NCBI GenBank assembly: GCA_964019415.1
Contig: OZ025875.1
Coordinates: forward strand, 4,773,411 to 4,837,410
Source: Ianthella basta
Taxonomy: Eukaryota; Porifera; Demospongiae; Verongiida; Ianthellidae
DNA: 64,000 nt
Reading direction: 5' to 3'
Shown: positions 35,637-45,958 of the stretch, piece by piece
Layout: the number at the start of each line of letters is the position of its first letter
How positions within the stretch are numbered: the stretch's first letter is position 1
The notes under the pieces: generated by a model
Told to the model about the DNA's origin: nothing
Database searches by the model: none
Seen by the model: the letters and a program-made list of their open reading frames with translations, nothing else
Position numbers and translations under genes: made by a program

Positions 35637-38600
35637 GAATCTTCTGGGAAAACATGAATAGGGCTTCTCTCTGAAATTGATAAATACCAACATGGGTGTG
35701 AACATACGTTAAGTATCACTTAAAGCACCACTGGCAACCACCCTCCTCATCCTATATCTAGCAACAATCACCTTGGGCATGTCAAAAACAAAGTCTGGAG
35801 AGGAGGATGGTTGCCTGTGGGCATCTTAGCTCAGTGCCAAGAGCACTGACAGCTTAAGCCAGAGGCCCAGGATTCAATTCTCAGTGGCGCCACCTTCTTT
35901 CCAGACTTATACCATTTCAAAGGTGCACGGACAGTAGCAGCTCAGATCGTGCCTTCATTAGACAAATTCACATCGGTCTGTGGACTGTAGTCCACTCCAT
36001 GAGATTCCTGCTCTGATTTCGCTCACAATTCTTTCCACACACTGACCCTGCACATAGCAATCATCCATTATCTAGTATGACACAAAAATGGCGAAATGGT
36101 GAAGGCTGCTGTCTGCTGATCGGAGCGGGTGATTTGTCGCTCATTGAGAATCGGGAACTGACTATGTCCAAGGCTCGATTGGAATCGATTGGAGAAGCAG
36201 ATTCTCGAGCGAGGTGTGCAGCATGTCTGCATCCTGTGGCCTTGAGAAGAGATGGCGCCATATGCGTACATGGACCGCTTGGGCACTACTGCGCTGGATC
36301 AGGTGAGCCGCCAAGCACTGTTATCCAAGATACTGGCACTGCTTGCCATCCTCCATCACAGGCGTCCGCAACACAGACACCAACTTCGCCAGCAGTGACG
36401 GCAGGCCCCACCAGACCACAACACATTCCAATCTGGAAGAGGCTTCTCTGAGCTTCTCGTGATCCAGCCGCTAGGAAGCTTGCAACGATTTTGGAACAGG
36501 TCACAGTGGCTAATGATGTGGATGCATGAATGCACTTGATGAACTTCCCCAACCGCTGTCTTCGAGTGCCTAAGAGAGTTGGGCGCCGCTGGAATCTGAC
36601 AAGGTTAGTCAACCAACAGCTGTCCGAGGAGAGCAATCCATCCCCACCTTCAGGTCAGCAGAGACCTGCCTCCCGCTCTACCACCCACAAACTACAACCA
36701 CGACATCAAGATAATCCTGACACACTGCAGGCTGTTGCTGCCAGAGTGTCAGGAAAATTGGAGGAGGGCAATTTTAGGGGTGTGGTTCATCTGGCTGTTC
36801 ACAGGATGTTGTTGCAGATTCAACCAATACTACTGTAGCTGCCCTGAAGTCTAAACACCCAACCACCCACCCAGACACCAGCACCTAAGGAAGAGGCCCA
36901 GGATGCAGTTTTGGTAGTGAGTGAGAGGGAAGTGAACCAGGCTATCCAGTCCTTCCCAAAGGGCTGTGCTGGGGGGGGGGGCTGATGGACTCAGACCACA
37001 GCACCTGCTCAACATGACCAGCAAAGCGGCTGGGGCTGATGGGGAGCTACTGCTGCAGGCCCTTACCACCTTCACCAATTTTTGCTTACTGGTGTGACTC
37101 AGGTGGAGATACGCCACTTCTCTTTGGGGCCTCACTTACAGCTCTCAATAAGGATGGGGGAGTGCGACCAATTGCAGTTGGTTGCACCTTACGCCGGTTG
37201 GTGGGTAAGATTGCTAGCACAGCAGTGATAGACCGAATGGGCACCTTCCTGTCACCACTGCAGTTAGGGTATGGCACACCACTGGGAGCAGAAACAGCAG
37301 TCCACTCAGCCTGGCTCTACCTTTAGGACTTGCCCGCTAACCATGTTCTCGTCAAGCTTGGCTTCAAGAAGGCCTTCAACACTGTCAGACAAGATAAAGT
37401 CCTTGAAGCAGCTAGTAAGTTAATACCTGAGCTTTATCCCTACGTGTACTCTTGCTACTCTGCCCCTTCCACCCTCTTCTACGGTGGAACTGCTTTACTT
37501 TCTGCTGAGGGTGTGCAGCAGGGTGATCCCCTCGGACCCCTACTGTTTTGCCTAGTTATCCACCCCCTAGTTCTGCAGCTAAAGTCCGAGTTTAGGATCT
37601 TTTACCTGGATGACGGGACACTTGGAGGTATGGAGACAGAGGTGCTGCAGGACTTGCAGTGGGTCGAACGGGAAGCTGCTTTGCTGGGTCTACACCTCAA
37701 CCACCACAAAACCGAGCTAATCGGTGGAGAATCTACGGGCGGGCAAGGAGGCCCCTGACCTTCGCAGAGTTAACCCCGAGGATGCTGTTCTTTTAAGATC
37801 ACCCATTGGCAGGTCCACCTCTGTGGATGCCGCCATCATCAGCAGGGTGGAGGCACTGAAGGTCATGGGAAAGAGGTCAACTCATTTTCAGAAACATGAC
37901 GCCCGCATCCTGCTTTGCCACTCACTTGCTATCCCCAGGATACTTTACACCTTGAGGACGGCACCGTGCTTCTCCTCTCCCAGCCTTGAGAGTTTTGATC
38001 AGGAGCTTCACTCCATGATGGGTGCTATCCTTAACATCAGCCTAGTGGATGCTTCAACCTGGTCACAGGCTACATTACCTGTTGGATCTGGGGGGTTGAG
38101 GGTTCGCAGGGCAGTCCAGCTTGCACCTTCTGCCAGGAACTCACGAACAGGATCCTCCCGCAGAGCTCCCCTTATCCTGCTGTGAAGGCAGCCCTCAAGG
38201 AATGGAGCAGAGGACATGATCAGCCACCGCCATGTACTCCTGACAACACATGGCAAAGGGCCTGGGACAAGCCATGAGTACAGGCTACCTCCAATGTCTT
38301 ACTGGAGACTGCCCCGGATCTGCGAGCACGGGCTAGGCTTCTTACCACTGCCGCCAAGGAATCAGGTGCCTGGTTACATGCCCTACCCATTACATCTCTT
38401 GGGCTCAGGATGAATGATGAGGTCGTGAGAGTTGCTGTGGGACTTCGCCTAGGGGTGCTGTTGTGCCAGCCACACCTCTGCAGCCGGTGCGGAGCATCAG
38501 TTGATGAGTTACCCACTCATGGCCTAAGCTGCCCCAACAGCCAAGGTCGACATCTTCGACATGCTGCCATCAACGAGTTAATCCAGCGATCTTTGGTCAC

Positions 38601-41600
38601 AACTGGAATCCCTGCGCAACTGGAGCCCAGTGGAGTTTGTCGTTCTGATGGGAAGAGACCAGATGGGCCCACGGTGATGCCCTGGAGGTGCGGTCGTGCC
38701 CTAGCATGGGACGTCACATGCCGTGACACCTATCCCTCCCATCTGAGGTTGGCCACAAGTGAAGCTGGTGCCATTGTAGAGCAGGCTGAAGTGAGTAAGA
38801 GCGCTAAGTATGCTGACCTTCAAGCAAGCTATCACTTCGTCCCAGTGGCGATTGAAACATCTGGATTGTTCAGACAGGAGGCACTCTCCTTCCTCTGAGA
38901 GCTCAGATACCACTTGCAAGTGAAGACGGGAGAGCCCCAGTCACATCACTACCTGCAACAGAGGGTTGCTGTAGCTGTGCAAAGGGGGAACACAGCTGCC
39001 GTAATGGGGACGTGCATGAGAACTGACAAGGACAATCTATGATTACTCATACTATTAACTGTTTTTCTTGCATGGATGCACACACATATGCGTGTGCCAG
39101 TAGCTGTACTTTCCAGCATGATGTAATTTACGTCTTTATTATTATTGCTTATATTTAACAATATTTAAATTTTGCCTCTTAATGTATAGACAAAGTTTGC
39201 AAATATCAGTTTTCCTTCTGTTAGAAAAAAAACATTTTGAAGAAACATTACATTATTAACTGAGTGATTTCATTACTTTCTGTTCTTAGGAAACTTCTGC
39301 TGTAAGTATAGGATGACCTCCAACATGAGAGATAATACACCTTCACCATGTTCAATGATTGATGTGATATATTTAAATTCTTTAGACTTGGTACCAATCT
39401 TTGGGCTGAAACACATCAGGAAACAGTCCTGCAGGATTCTATAGATTGCAACTACTCTATTTCACCTAATTTACTTAGCACTGATGTATATTTGTAACAT
39501 AGGGCAGGAAAGGACACAGACTGGAGTGTGAAAAGACAAAGATACATATGCATACAAGCATCAGCAATTTCAGCAGCATCACTCACTGGCAGCAGGGATA
39601 GTGACCAGTGTGAAAAGGGCTCTTTAGTAAACTTCAGCTCCACAAAGCCTTTGACATTGCATACCCGTATGGTGACAAGTGCAGCCTTGTTTAGCAAGAG
39701 TTCAGCATCAATATTAAGTTGAACGCCACCACTGAAAAAAGAAGGGAGGAACAGAGCCCTGCATACTGCCATTGCTTGCAGACTGATACTCCTGCCCCTA
39801 AACACCATAACATTATTTAACATGTACATTTGTATGTTAATGACCTGACAGTGAATGCTGAAAGCAGATATTTGCATATGAAGAGGTAGCAACTGTGTAC
39901 ATTGTAAGGTATATCAGAGAGATACAGTAATAAGTCACAGTACATATTCACATACGTACGTATGCTTGCATACAAGATGCAGTACATACAAAACAGTAGT
40001 TGCCATGCAGTGGGAAGAGGATAGACCATATATGGATTGGTGAGGGGGAAATTCAGCAGATCAGTAGTAATCAGGCATTCTGCAGATCCATGTGAGCTGT
40101 TGCCAGAGGGAGTAGTGGACATGCAAATATACAATTCAATCTAGAATGGTTTCTTGACTGCCTTTCACAGAAAATACAGAACATTTCTCATGGGGATGAT
40201 GTGATACAGAGAAGTGGGAAATACAGAAGGTAAAATGGTGAGCTTGTACGTGTACATGTCTATATACATTAGTTCCCTTTGTAGCTCCTCTGGTAAGCTT
40301 TCCAGTCTGGAAACTGACTCTGATACATTCCAGACACTATGAACACTGCCTCTGAAGGTTCTTTTGAGGTTTGAACTGGAGAGAAAATCAAGCTCTACTG
40401 GATTGGCACCACCAAGCACAATGGCTGCTGGATACAGAAAGACAACTTATACAGTGCCATGTTTGAGCTTCCATTTATACCAAGAATAAAATTCTGAACA
40501 TGGATAAGAGCACATGTATTCTAGACATAGATTAATGCCATTAATCCTGTTTACAAGTTGTCAGGAGCTTGAGTGATGTGATAGGGAGTTGTGGGAGGAG
40601 TACTGGAGACAATGATGAGATGGATCTGCTGCAGAGCTTGGTAAAGTGTGCCTGTATAAGATGGTATAGGTCCCAGAAGAGCAGCAGCTATTCACAATTG
40701 CATCACAGCAGACTGGGAAAACCCAACATGCAGCCTATGAAGCCAAGATCACCACCAACGCTGTACAGTACGTATATTACCAGGCTATGAAGGACACTAT
40801 TCAGTTGGGATATGACATCAACTGCAAGGCACATGACAAAGATTCTGGCAAGTGAAGTAGGAGGAGACATTGTGTGAGCTGGTGACCCGACTATGTTACT
40901 TTGGGAGGAAGTGACCAAAGGGCTATAAGACCGTAGAAGCTGTAGTAGACATCCTCGTGTTGGACCAGTTTTTCAAAACATTGCTAGGAGAGAAGAGGAT
41001 CTGGGTGAGGCCGTATGTGCAGTGAGGAGCAGTGTTGGAAGAGTAGAGGGAATTGGAGGCACATGGAATAAGCCCACAGCAGCAAGGGTTTAGTCCTCTA
41101 TTGTGGTGGTGGGATAGAAGGATGGGCCTTTGCGATTACACACCAACTACAGGCAGTTCAACGTCACACAAGCTGATGCACACTTGATGTCAAGAACTGA
41201 TGAGCTGCTGGATGGCATTGGCCAGACCCAGTATATAATAACCCTGGATCTACTGCTCTGAGCCAATGAAGTACAGTCATTGCTGCCCATGCACAAGGAT
41301 TCGATACAGAATCTCTTCTGCACAACCACAAAATGTTAGTCCTCAAGCTGTACAGAATGTGCACATGATGTCCTACAAACAGCTACATTATGTTGCTTCA
41401 CTCACTTGTATTCAACATCGAGTAATAGACTGATCTCCTGTTGGAAAAGCAATAAAACGTGCTGGTTGTAAATACACTACACAATGACACCACATCCCTA
41501 AGACTAAGCTCCATAATCAATGTAGTGAAATGCAAAGAGGATGTGCAGTAGCAAGAGTGTGTACAGAACATAATAAGAGATATCTCCTAAGTATTCTTGG

Positions 41601-44600
41601 CAGTAGTGAAGGATGATCACAGCATTGAAGCAAAAGGAATTAACCTTTCTAACATCTGTACTGTTACCAACATTTGTTTGGACAACATAATCAGGGCATA
41701 GGAAGGAATCTAAAAGGAGGATACCAGTCTAATGCAAGGTGCATTGTGTAAACTGAAGTCACAGGGAAAAGGTGCAAAGGTAAACAGAGACTGTCCTCTA
41801 TAGTGTACCAGCGATAGGGAGCCAGTAGCAGCACTACCCCATCCCTTAGTACAGCTTTGCAGTTCTTCTCTTTATATACTGCCATTACAGCTGAATTACT
41901 CCTATGCGTAGTAATCAGTATCCTTTATAGAAGGTACTCCTGAATGTGGGACACTCTCACAATTCGCAGCAGTGTTGACTGAGTTCCACACAATCTCCTT
42001 AACTGTGTCCACAACGAAAGACATAAAGTGGTGGTTCTAGTTAGATGTGTAGACTTAGTCATTTCAGTTGCTTAGTCTGCCACAGCTCCAGGACCTCTCA
42101 CAGGCAGCACAAATGTGAGACAATATGTATAGGTGTCTGGGCATGTAGTATTCCAGATAAGCAACTCCCTGACTTTCCAAGGTATGATGGAGACAGTCCC
42201 ATTACCTTCCATCAGACTGGAAGAGCTAGCTCTGAAGGCTCTAGTTGGGATGACAAGTTGCAATTTGCTACGTATCATTGTCCTGAATTACAGACGTCTG
42301 AATTAGATTACATGATGGTTACGGTACTTCTTGGGTAAGTAATCCTGACCAGATGGTTGCAATCGGTTATTGGTTATCAATTATCGACCTACTGACATCC
42401 TTTTGGTGAGAACTCTAGTATATCCAATTCTGTTGGTGGACGTTGTACTGGAGATTCAGGGTATGTGGTGATGGCGGGTGACTGGAATCATCCACTGGTC
42501 GTGATTTGACAGTTCTCACAGTGGGCTGGAGCACATGTTTCAGAAAATTGTTGCATGAGATCGGTACAAGTCTGTTTAACCCCTGTACTGTCTGTTCACC
42601 TATTCTGGAGGCATTTCCTCTTGGTACCAAAACATCCCTACCATTCTCAGCTTTAAATTGTCCAAATACACTTTAGACTGGCCTTCCTTGTTCCAATCGT
42701 CGCTGCTTGAACTAGAGTTGTAGCCGCCATTACGACATCACCAGGTCAATAAGTGATAACCGATAACTGATTGCAAATATCCAGTCGGGACAACCGACTG
42801 AAAAATTACTGTAGATGAAACTTGTTCCTTCATTGGAGGGCAACAATCTTGACAAAGCCACCAGACAGCTGTTGGGGAGCTGGTGGTCTAGAATGCAAAG
42901 TGCAAGGTTCCAAGAGCCAGAGATTATGGGATGCCAATGTTTCATGCCCACGGCAGCCAGTGACAGCACCCCATAACAAAACAAACACTGCCCACTTAAA
43001 ACAAACTGATCTACTGACTGATTTGCTTACTGACTTACTGAATAGTCTGTGTAAGTGTATGTGTAATGTGGCCTTCTGGAAGAGTACCTATTTGGATGAA
43101 GGATTCTTCCCAGTTCCAATGTACGTACTAAACAGGTGCCCCATAACTTATGCTGTCTCATACCTGTAATCCTTCTTCATTAGGCATATGCCTGCAGTCC
43201 TGAACTTGAATGCCTTTTATAGTGGGCAGAGATGTACCTAGAAAATAATCTCGGATCTATGTATGCAACAAGGAAACCAAATTAAGATTTATATACTTCC
43301 ATTGACAAATACATACTTGGGCAATAATGGAGTCAAACTGTAGTTGAACTTACCGTCAGTTGCTTCACCACTCGGCCCAGGGTCTTAGCTAGGAGGTCAT
43401 CAAACTCTTTCTGAACTTTTTTCATGAAAAGTCTGTCAAAGCAAGAAAGGCAAACAATATACCGTATAGTGGGAAATAGTGACAGGCACAAGACTTGGCA
43501 GGTTTGCCAGGACAGGCTTTCATGGGCTTTTAATTTGGCAGATAGCGAGTCTTAAATGCTGATGATGTCAGAGGAAATGGCAGTGATGGAGGACTGTTGG
43601 CTCTGAGAGAGTGTCACACTTGAGGTCAGCTCCTTTCCTCTCTAGATACTCTGGTCCATTGATTGTAAATATACACGTTGACTGCGTACCATGGAGTCAA
43701 TCTACATGCCATGCTTTGTACACAGATGAAAATATAGCCAAGGAAACAAATTTGGCAGATTTTCCAAAACCCACCAAACCCTCAAATTTAAAACCCAACC
43801 CATATCTACTGCTATACGGTACACTATACAATATGTACATATTATACATACAGTGTGTGCATTCATCAATGTTGTGCAGTGTTATAACAGCATGACACAT
43901 AGTCAAAGAATATCAATGGAAGCTGAAGTGTTTGGAATTGTCTTCTGTAGGATCTACATTCTTAGAAAGTCATGTTTCTGCATGGCAATCCACCATCTGT
44001 TAGACCACAAGCCTCGGCTATTTGAGATATTATTATACATTATATTTGAGATACAGCATAAACTGACCAGGAGAGTGCCTCTTCAATGTGAAATGCAACA
44101 GTTCCTTCTAACGGTTTCTTCTTCTGTAAAGTATTATTTCTGATACCCATAAATGTAGCAGTTTGAAGCAGTTTGCAAATTTTCATGTATCCACACAATA
44201 GCCGCAATATCAAAGAGAAACTGAAAGTGTACACATGTCTATAGAATTCGTTCCACCAAGATGTTGACATCTCATCTTGATGTACATAAGGCATAAATAT
44301 ATACTTTCACAATATGTCTGTAGTAAATTAATAGTCTTGTACCCAGATCCCACCCGTCCGCCGGCCATTTAATGGTGACGTCATGCGTGGTCGGGAAGTG
44401 GTCTGGCACATTTCCTATGCGAGAATTCGTTAATGTCCTGGAATGCTGGGACACTGTGAAAAATGTCAATTACCAGCGTACAGCTTGCTGGACTGTCAGA
44501 ACGGTGGAAATCCAAAAACCTACAACATTGCGGACGGTGATTCGTGAAGAGCCTCACACACTAGGCTACATTAACGTTAATTCCAAGCCAGTCACAGCGA

Positions 44601-45847
44601 TTTCGGCGATCTGGTAAGGAAAATGCATTATAGTCAGTAGCTTCAACAAGACAGCCATCTTCCCAGGTTGTCTTTGCTGTTTAGCCATCAGTGGCCCATG
44701 TTGTAGTACCCATGTAGGTCCTCTGACTAGCTTATTTTCCACTTTCATCCATAATAAGAGAAGCATTGTACTGTTTCTGATGCCATAGACGATGTCTGCA
44801 CTCTCAGGCTGCTTAAGACGCTGGATTTTGCCTTTCCTTTGCCAGTGAACTCTTCTTGAAAACATAGCAAGTGCTCCTATGTGAGAATGCAACGGTTTCA
44901 TTTACATTCCTGCTCCCCTGACACTTACTACCTTGCGCACATGTTTGCTTAATTGCATATTCGTGGTTACGTGGGTGGAAGAGGTCCCGCACATATAGGT
45001 AATATGTGCCAGACCCTTTCTCACCTCCTGATGGCGTCATAATATAAAATGTAGGTGAGAAAGCAGTCTGAGTAAGAGACTAGTAAATTAAGGCTACAAT
45101 TATGCATATAATAATACTTACTGCTTTGCATCCATAGTATCACGCCACTCATCAAAGAGAAAGCAAACAATGCAGTTAAACCATAGACATGTTTCCATCT
45201 TCATCTCTTCTTTTAAAGCCTCACCAATGCTCTGTGTATTATACATAGGGAATAAGCGTTAGAAAATTGAAATGTTCCACAATTTGGACTGTGCAAGTTT
45301 AATACTAGCAACACACTGCTGGAAGGCTTCCTCAGGATATTTTGGGCTTAAACACACTACTATTTCAGGGAAATCTCGTCATGTATTTCAGTTACTGCAT
45401 ACTGAGAAAGAGTGCAATCACTCCTGCATAAGGTTAGAATTAGCACTATTATAAGCAAACTGTATATTATCGGAGTTGTGCTACACTCAAAGGTTAGACT
45501 AGTTGCGAAGGACAATCAAGACTGCAGCAAAGCAATGAAATTGCCCTAGTGACGGAAATTCTCCTAGTTTACCTTGACAGCTCGCTCACACACACACAGA
45601 AACGTTAACTAGGGAATAAATGCTTATCTCTGTAGCACATCCGAAGCGGATAGGCAAGTCCTGGGTTATCTACACTCTATGGACAAGTGGACTAACTCAC
45701 AGCTGGCAGTGCAGTCTTCTCACGAGCACACGGCACTGAAGCTTTTATGACTCTTTCTCGGGGCTTGAGCATCCACAGTAAATATGCTGAAATTAGCACT
45801 ACTGCCATGAAAAGGAATCCACAAACGAAAAACAAGTAATTGTACAT
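23583..45847 (-). CDS. PDZD8: PDZD8-like ER-anchored SMP/PDZ lipid-transfer protein
   Basis: Exons (minus): 45847-45701, 45231-45122, 43432-43354, 43256-43164, about 40317 (or 40392)-40250, 39731-39587, 34989-34903, 34839-34741, 33023-32946, 31862-31752, 31469-31405, 29876-29803, 26386-26265, 26198-25959, 24227-24049, 23862-23583 (TAG). Phases agree throughout, about 658 residues. Exon 1 encodes a membrane anchor (residues 4-26). The next exons form an SMP domain: ETCLWFNCIVCFLF, KKVQKEFDDLLAKTLGR, RDYFLGTSLPTIKGI, GGVQLNIDAELLLNK, KEPFSHW, KKHTLPSRKTRFKPFLP. A C2-like stretch follows (GDLSVMLVD), then a PDZ domain (LGAQLVDVYLTF, GYILTSINGKRG). PDZD8 tethers ER to other organelles and moves lipids between them. 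Human PDZD8 is 1,154 residues with a C1 domain and coiled coil that I do not find. The start of exon 5 and the last two exons are least certain. Confidence 0.8.
24228..25958. other. PDZD8-like intron with CA repeats
   Basis: A CA-rich microsatellite occupies about 25045-25150, followed by AG repeats. The block 24955-25025 is a dispersed repeat related to 15840-15895. No additional exon is required by phase between 25959 and 24227. Confidence 0.5.
27100..28460 (+). mobile_element. Decayed LINE endonuclease segment
   Basis: Shifting plus-strand frames show the order of a LINE endonuclease: SFLLVCGDLNAKV-like text near 27640-27670, VHPHWVFKQKRNSTYITHCH near 27775-27835, and SDIHSDHYPIVAKLDL near 27930-27980 (the SDHxPI motif). 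A linker frame at 28094-28315 follows (WLTDDVTVVTKRKCRTLQQW). Many frameshifts make it inactive. It lies in a PDZD8-like intron. Confidence 0.6.
28840..29350 (+). mobile_element. Non-autonomous Helitron-like element, 3' end at 29350
   Basis: The 3' end has a Helitron-type terminus: stem TGCCC (29325-29329) and GGGCA (29337-29341), then CTAG at 29347-29350 followed by T. Upstream, two related blocks of about 105 bp (28860-28965 and 29028-29130, both with GCCAGTT and GCCGTTCACCTAGCTG) form a direct repeat. The 5' boundary is a guess. A similar terminus is at 52526. Confidence 0.5.
29351..31404. other. PDZD8-like introns around exon 29803-29876
   Basis: Apart from the exon at 29803-29876, nothing is recognised. 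The open frames at 30167-30412 and 29938-30135 show no family resemblance and no splice logic. Confidence 0.4.
32000..32675. mobile_element. Non-autonomous hAT-like element
   Basis: The left end reads CATAGGCGTAGCACAGGGTC and the right end, reverse complemented, starts CAGGGGTGTAGCAGTG, so the termini match imperfectly. Subterminal GCTGCCGGACCAAT (about 32032-32046) also occurs in the left end of the intact hAT element at 54105. Its flanks (GATGGCATC and GATGCAGTC) look like a decayed 8-bp target duplication. It has no transposase frame. Confidence 0.5.
33115..33640 (+). mobile_element. Penelope-like element reverse transcriptase fragment
   Basis: Pieces in shifting frames read VEERALSS and LLFWKRY, a mutated catalytic YVDD (V-D-G here, near 33205-33215), ISSEPSTQFTFEKESQGTIP followed by FLDL, then LSTTVF and KKTHTGR. 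This is the order of the C-terminal reverse transcriptase blocks of Penelope-like elements. The loss of the second catalytic aspartate plus frameshifts make it inactive. It lies in the PDZD8-like intron. Confidence 0.6.
33660..34740. other. PDZD8-like intron, no recognised feature
   Basis: No exon is needed between 34741 and 33023. Frames here are short and unrecognised. Confidence 0.4.
35283..35635 (+). mobile_element. LINE 3' end with GAT-repeat tail
   Basis: The plus strand encodes DIRAQLRQEGTVEQV, later GVVPGKRPRLRGRPRKRW, the basic C-terminus typical of RTE/L2-like LINEs. A tail of nine or so TGA/GAT triplets (about 35604-35632) follows. It is a 5'-truncated insertion in the PDZD8-like intron. 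Confidence 0.65.
35817..35895 (+). mobile_element. tRNA-derived SINE head (tRNA-Lys-like)
   Basis: The sequence GGGCATCTTAGCTCAGTGCC has an A-box (TTAGCTCAGT...), CTGAC/GCCAG can form an anticodon stem around a CTT-containing loop, and GGATTCAATTCTC is a B-box. The acceptor stem and loop are imperfect, so it is not a working tRNA gene. The preceding 100 bases carry an inverted pair around CAACCACCCTCCTC and GAGGAGGATGGTTGCC. Confidence 0.5.
36060..39045 (+). mobile_element. R2-like non-LTR retrotransposon, near full length, inactive
   Basis: Frame pieces in order: N-terminal zinc-finger region (36077-36451; CAACLHPV, VHGPLGHYCAGSG), a variable linker, reverse transcriptase (about 36860-37760; NKDGGVRPIAVGCTLRRLVG, QQGDPLGPLLFCLVIHPL, the catalytic YLDDG), thumb (37724-38185), then a CCHC finger (CSRCGASVDELPTHGLSC), RHAAINE and a restriction-like endonuclease (KRPDGPTVMPWRC, WDVTCRDT), ending near 39042. 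The first catalytic aspartate (normally LDF.NAFN) is glycine in LGFKKAFN, and several stops and frameshifts occur. Related fragments are at 1-200, 557-1736 and 42072-42278. R2 proper targets 28S rDNA; this copy is in a PDZD8-like intron, so this lineage does not share that specificity here. Confidence 0.82.
39060..39586. other. PDZD8-like intron
   Basis: A minus-strand frame near 39290-39410 looks protein-like (KEFKYITSIIEHGEGVLSLM) and has an acceptor, but its phase cannot join exons 39731-39587 and 34989-34903, which join directly in phase. I do not call it an exon. Confidence 0.5.
39732..40249. other. PDZD8-like intron, short
   Basis: Between the exons ending at 40250 and starting at 39731. 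Nothing is recognised. Confidence 0.5.
41128..41255 (+). mobile_element. Ty3/gypsy-like reverse transcriptase fragment
   Basis: The plus-strand frame encodes LRLHTNYRQFNVTQADAHLM, then RTDELLDGIGQTQYIITLDL, the first reverse transcriptase blocks of Ty3/gypsy elements. Flanking DNA (about 40600-42000) has short, broken frames and may be the rest of the same decayed element, but no other motif is clear. Confidence 0.55.
42072..42278 (-). mobile_element. R2-like endonuclease fragment
   Basis: The minus strand encodes VSIIPWKVRELLIWNTTCPD and a following TY motif, corresponding to the PDG...WDVTC segment of the restriction-like endonuclease in the element at 36-39 kb. The KRPDG residues are degraded (MEGNG). 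A short, dead remnant. Confidence 0.6.
42280..43163. other. PDZD8-like intron, TGAC-rich tract
   Basis: No exon is recognised. A tract near 43005-43040 repeats CTGACTGA/CTTACTGA-type units. The stretch 42360-42420 and 42740-42800 carries opposed ATTGGTTATCAATTATCG and CGATAACTGATTGCAA text that may be inverted ends of a small element. Confidence 0.35.
43433..45121. other. PDZD8-like intron 2
   Basis: Long intron between exons 45231-45122 and 43432-43354. The frame at 44372-44617 and its antisense are unrecognised. No mobile element is identified with confidence. Confidence 0.4.
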
Positions 45848-45958
45848 TGTTTGACGTAGCCCTGATCAACAGCCGTCCTCCATTTTAGCCACTAGTTCCT
45901 GCCGGGGGTTCCCCTCCCTTCCCTATGTAAGTTTCCATGGTAACGGCCGCGGGCGAAG
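45848..45958. promoter_or_regulatory. Bidirectional promoter interval with RFX X-box
   Basis: Only 111 bp separate the start codons of the PDZD8-like gene (-) and the dynein gene (+). The 14-mer GTTTCCATGGTAAC at 45931-45944 fits the RFX X-box consensus GTHNYYATRRNAAC at every position and ends 14 bp before the dynein ATG. A TGACGT core (CRE-like) is at about 45852-45857. The region is GC-rich and no TATA box is seen. RFX factors drive ciliary genes through X-boxes in animals; that this site acts on the dynein gene is inferred from position. Confidence 0.75.

Noticed and set aside
35817-35895. Functional tRNA gene
   Set aside because: Acceptor and anticodon stems are imperfect and the base before the anticodon is wrong, so it is better seen as a SINE head.
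38008-38729. Minus-strand frames in the R2-like element
   Set aside because: They overlap the coding strand of the retrotransposon and show no family resemblance.
39290-39410. Candidate PDZD8-like exon on the minus strand
   Set aside because: Its frame cannot join the neighbouring exons, while 39731-39587 and 34989-34903 join directly in phase and match the SMP domain order without it.
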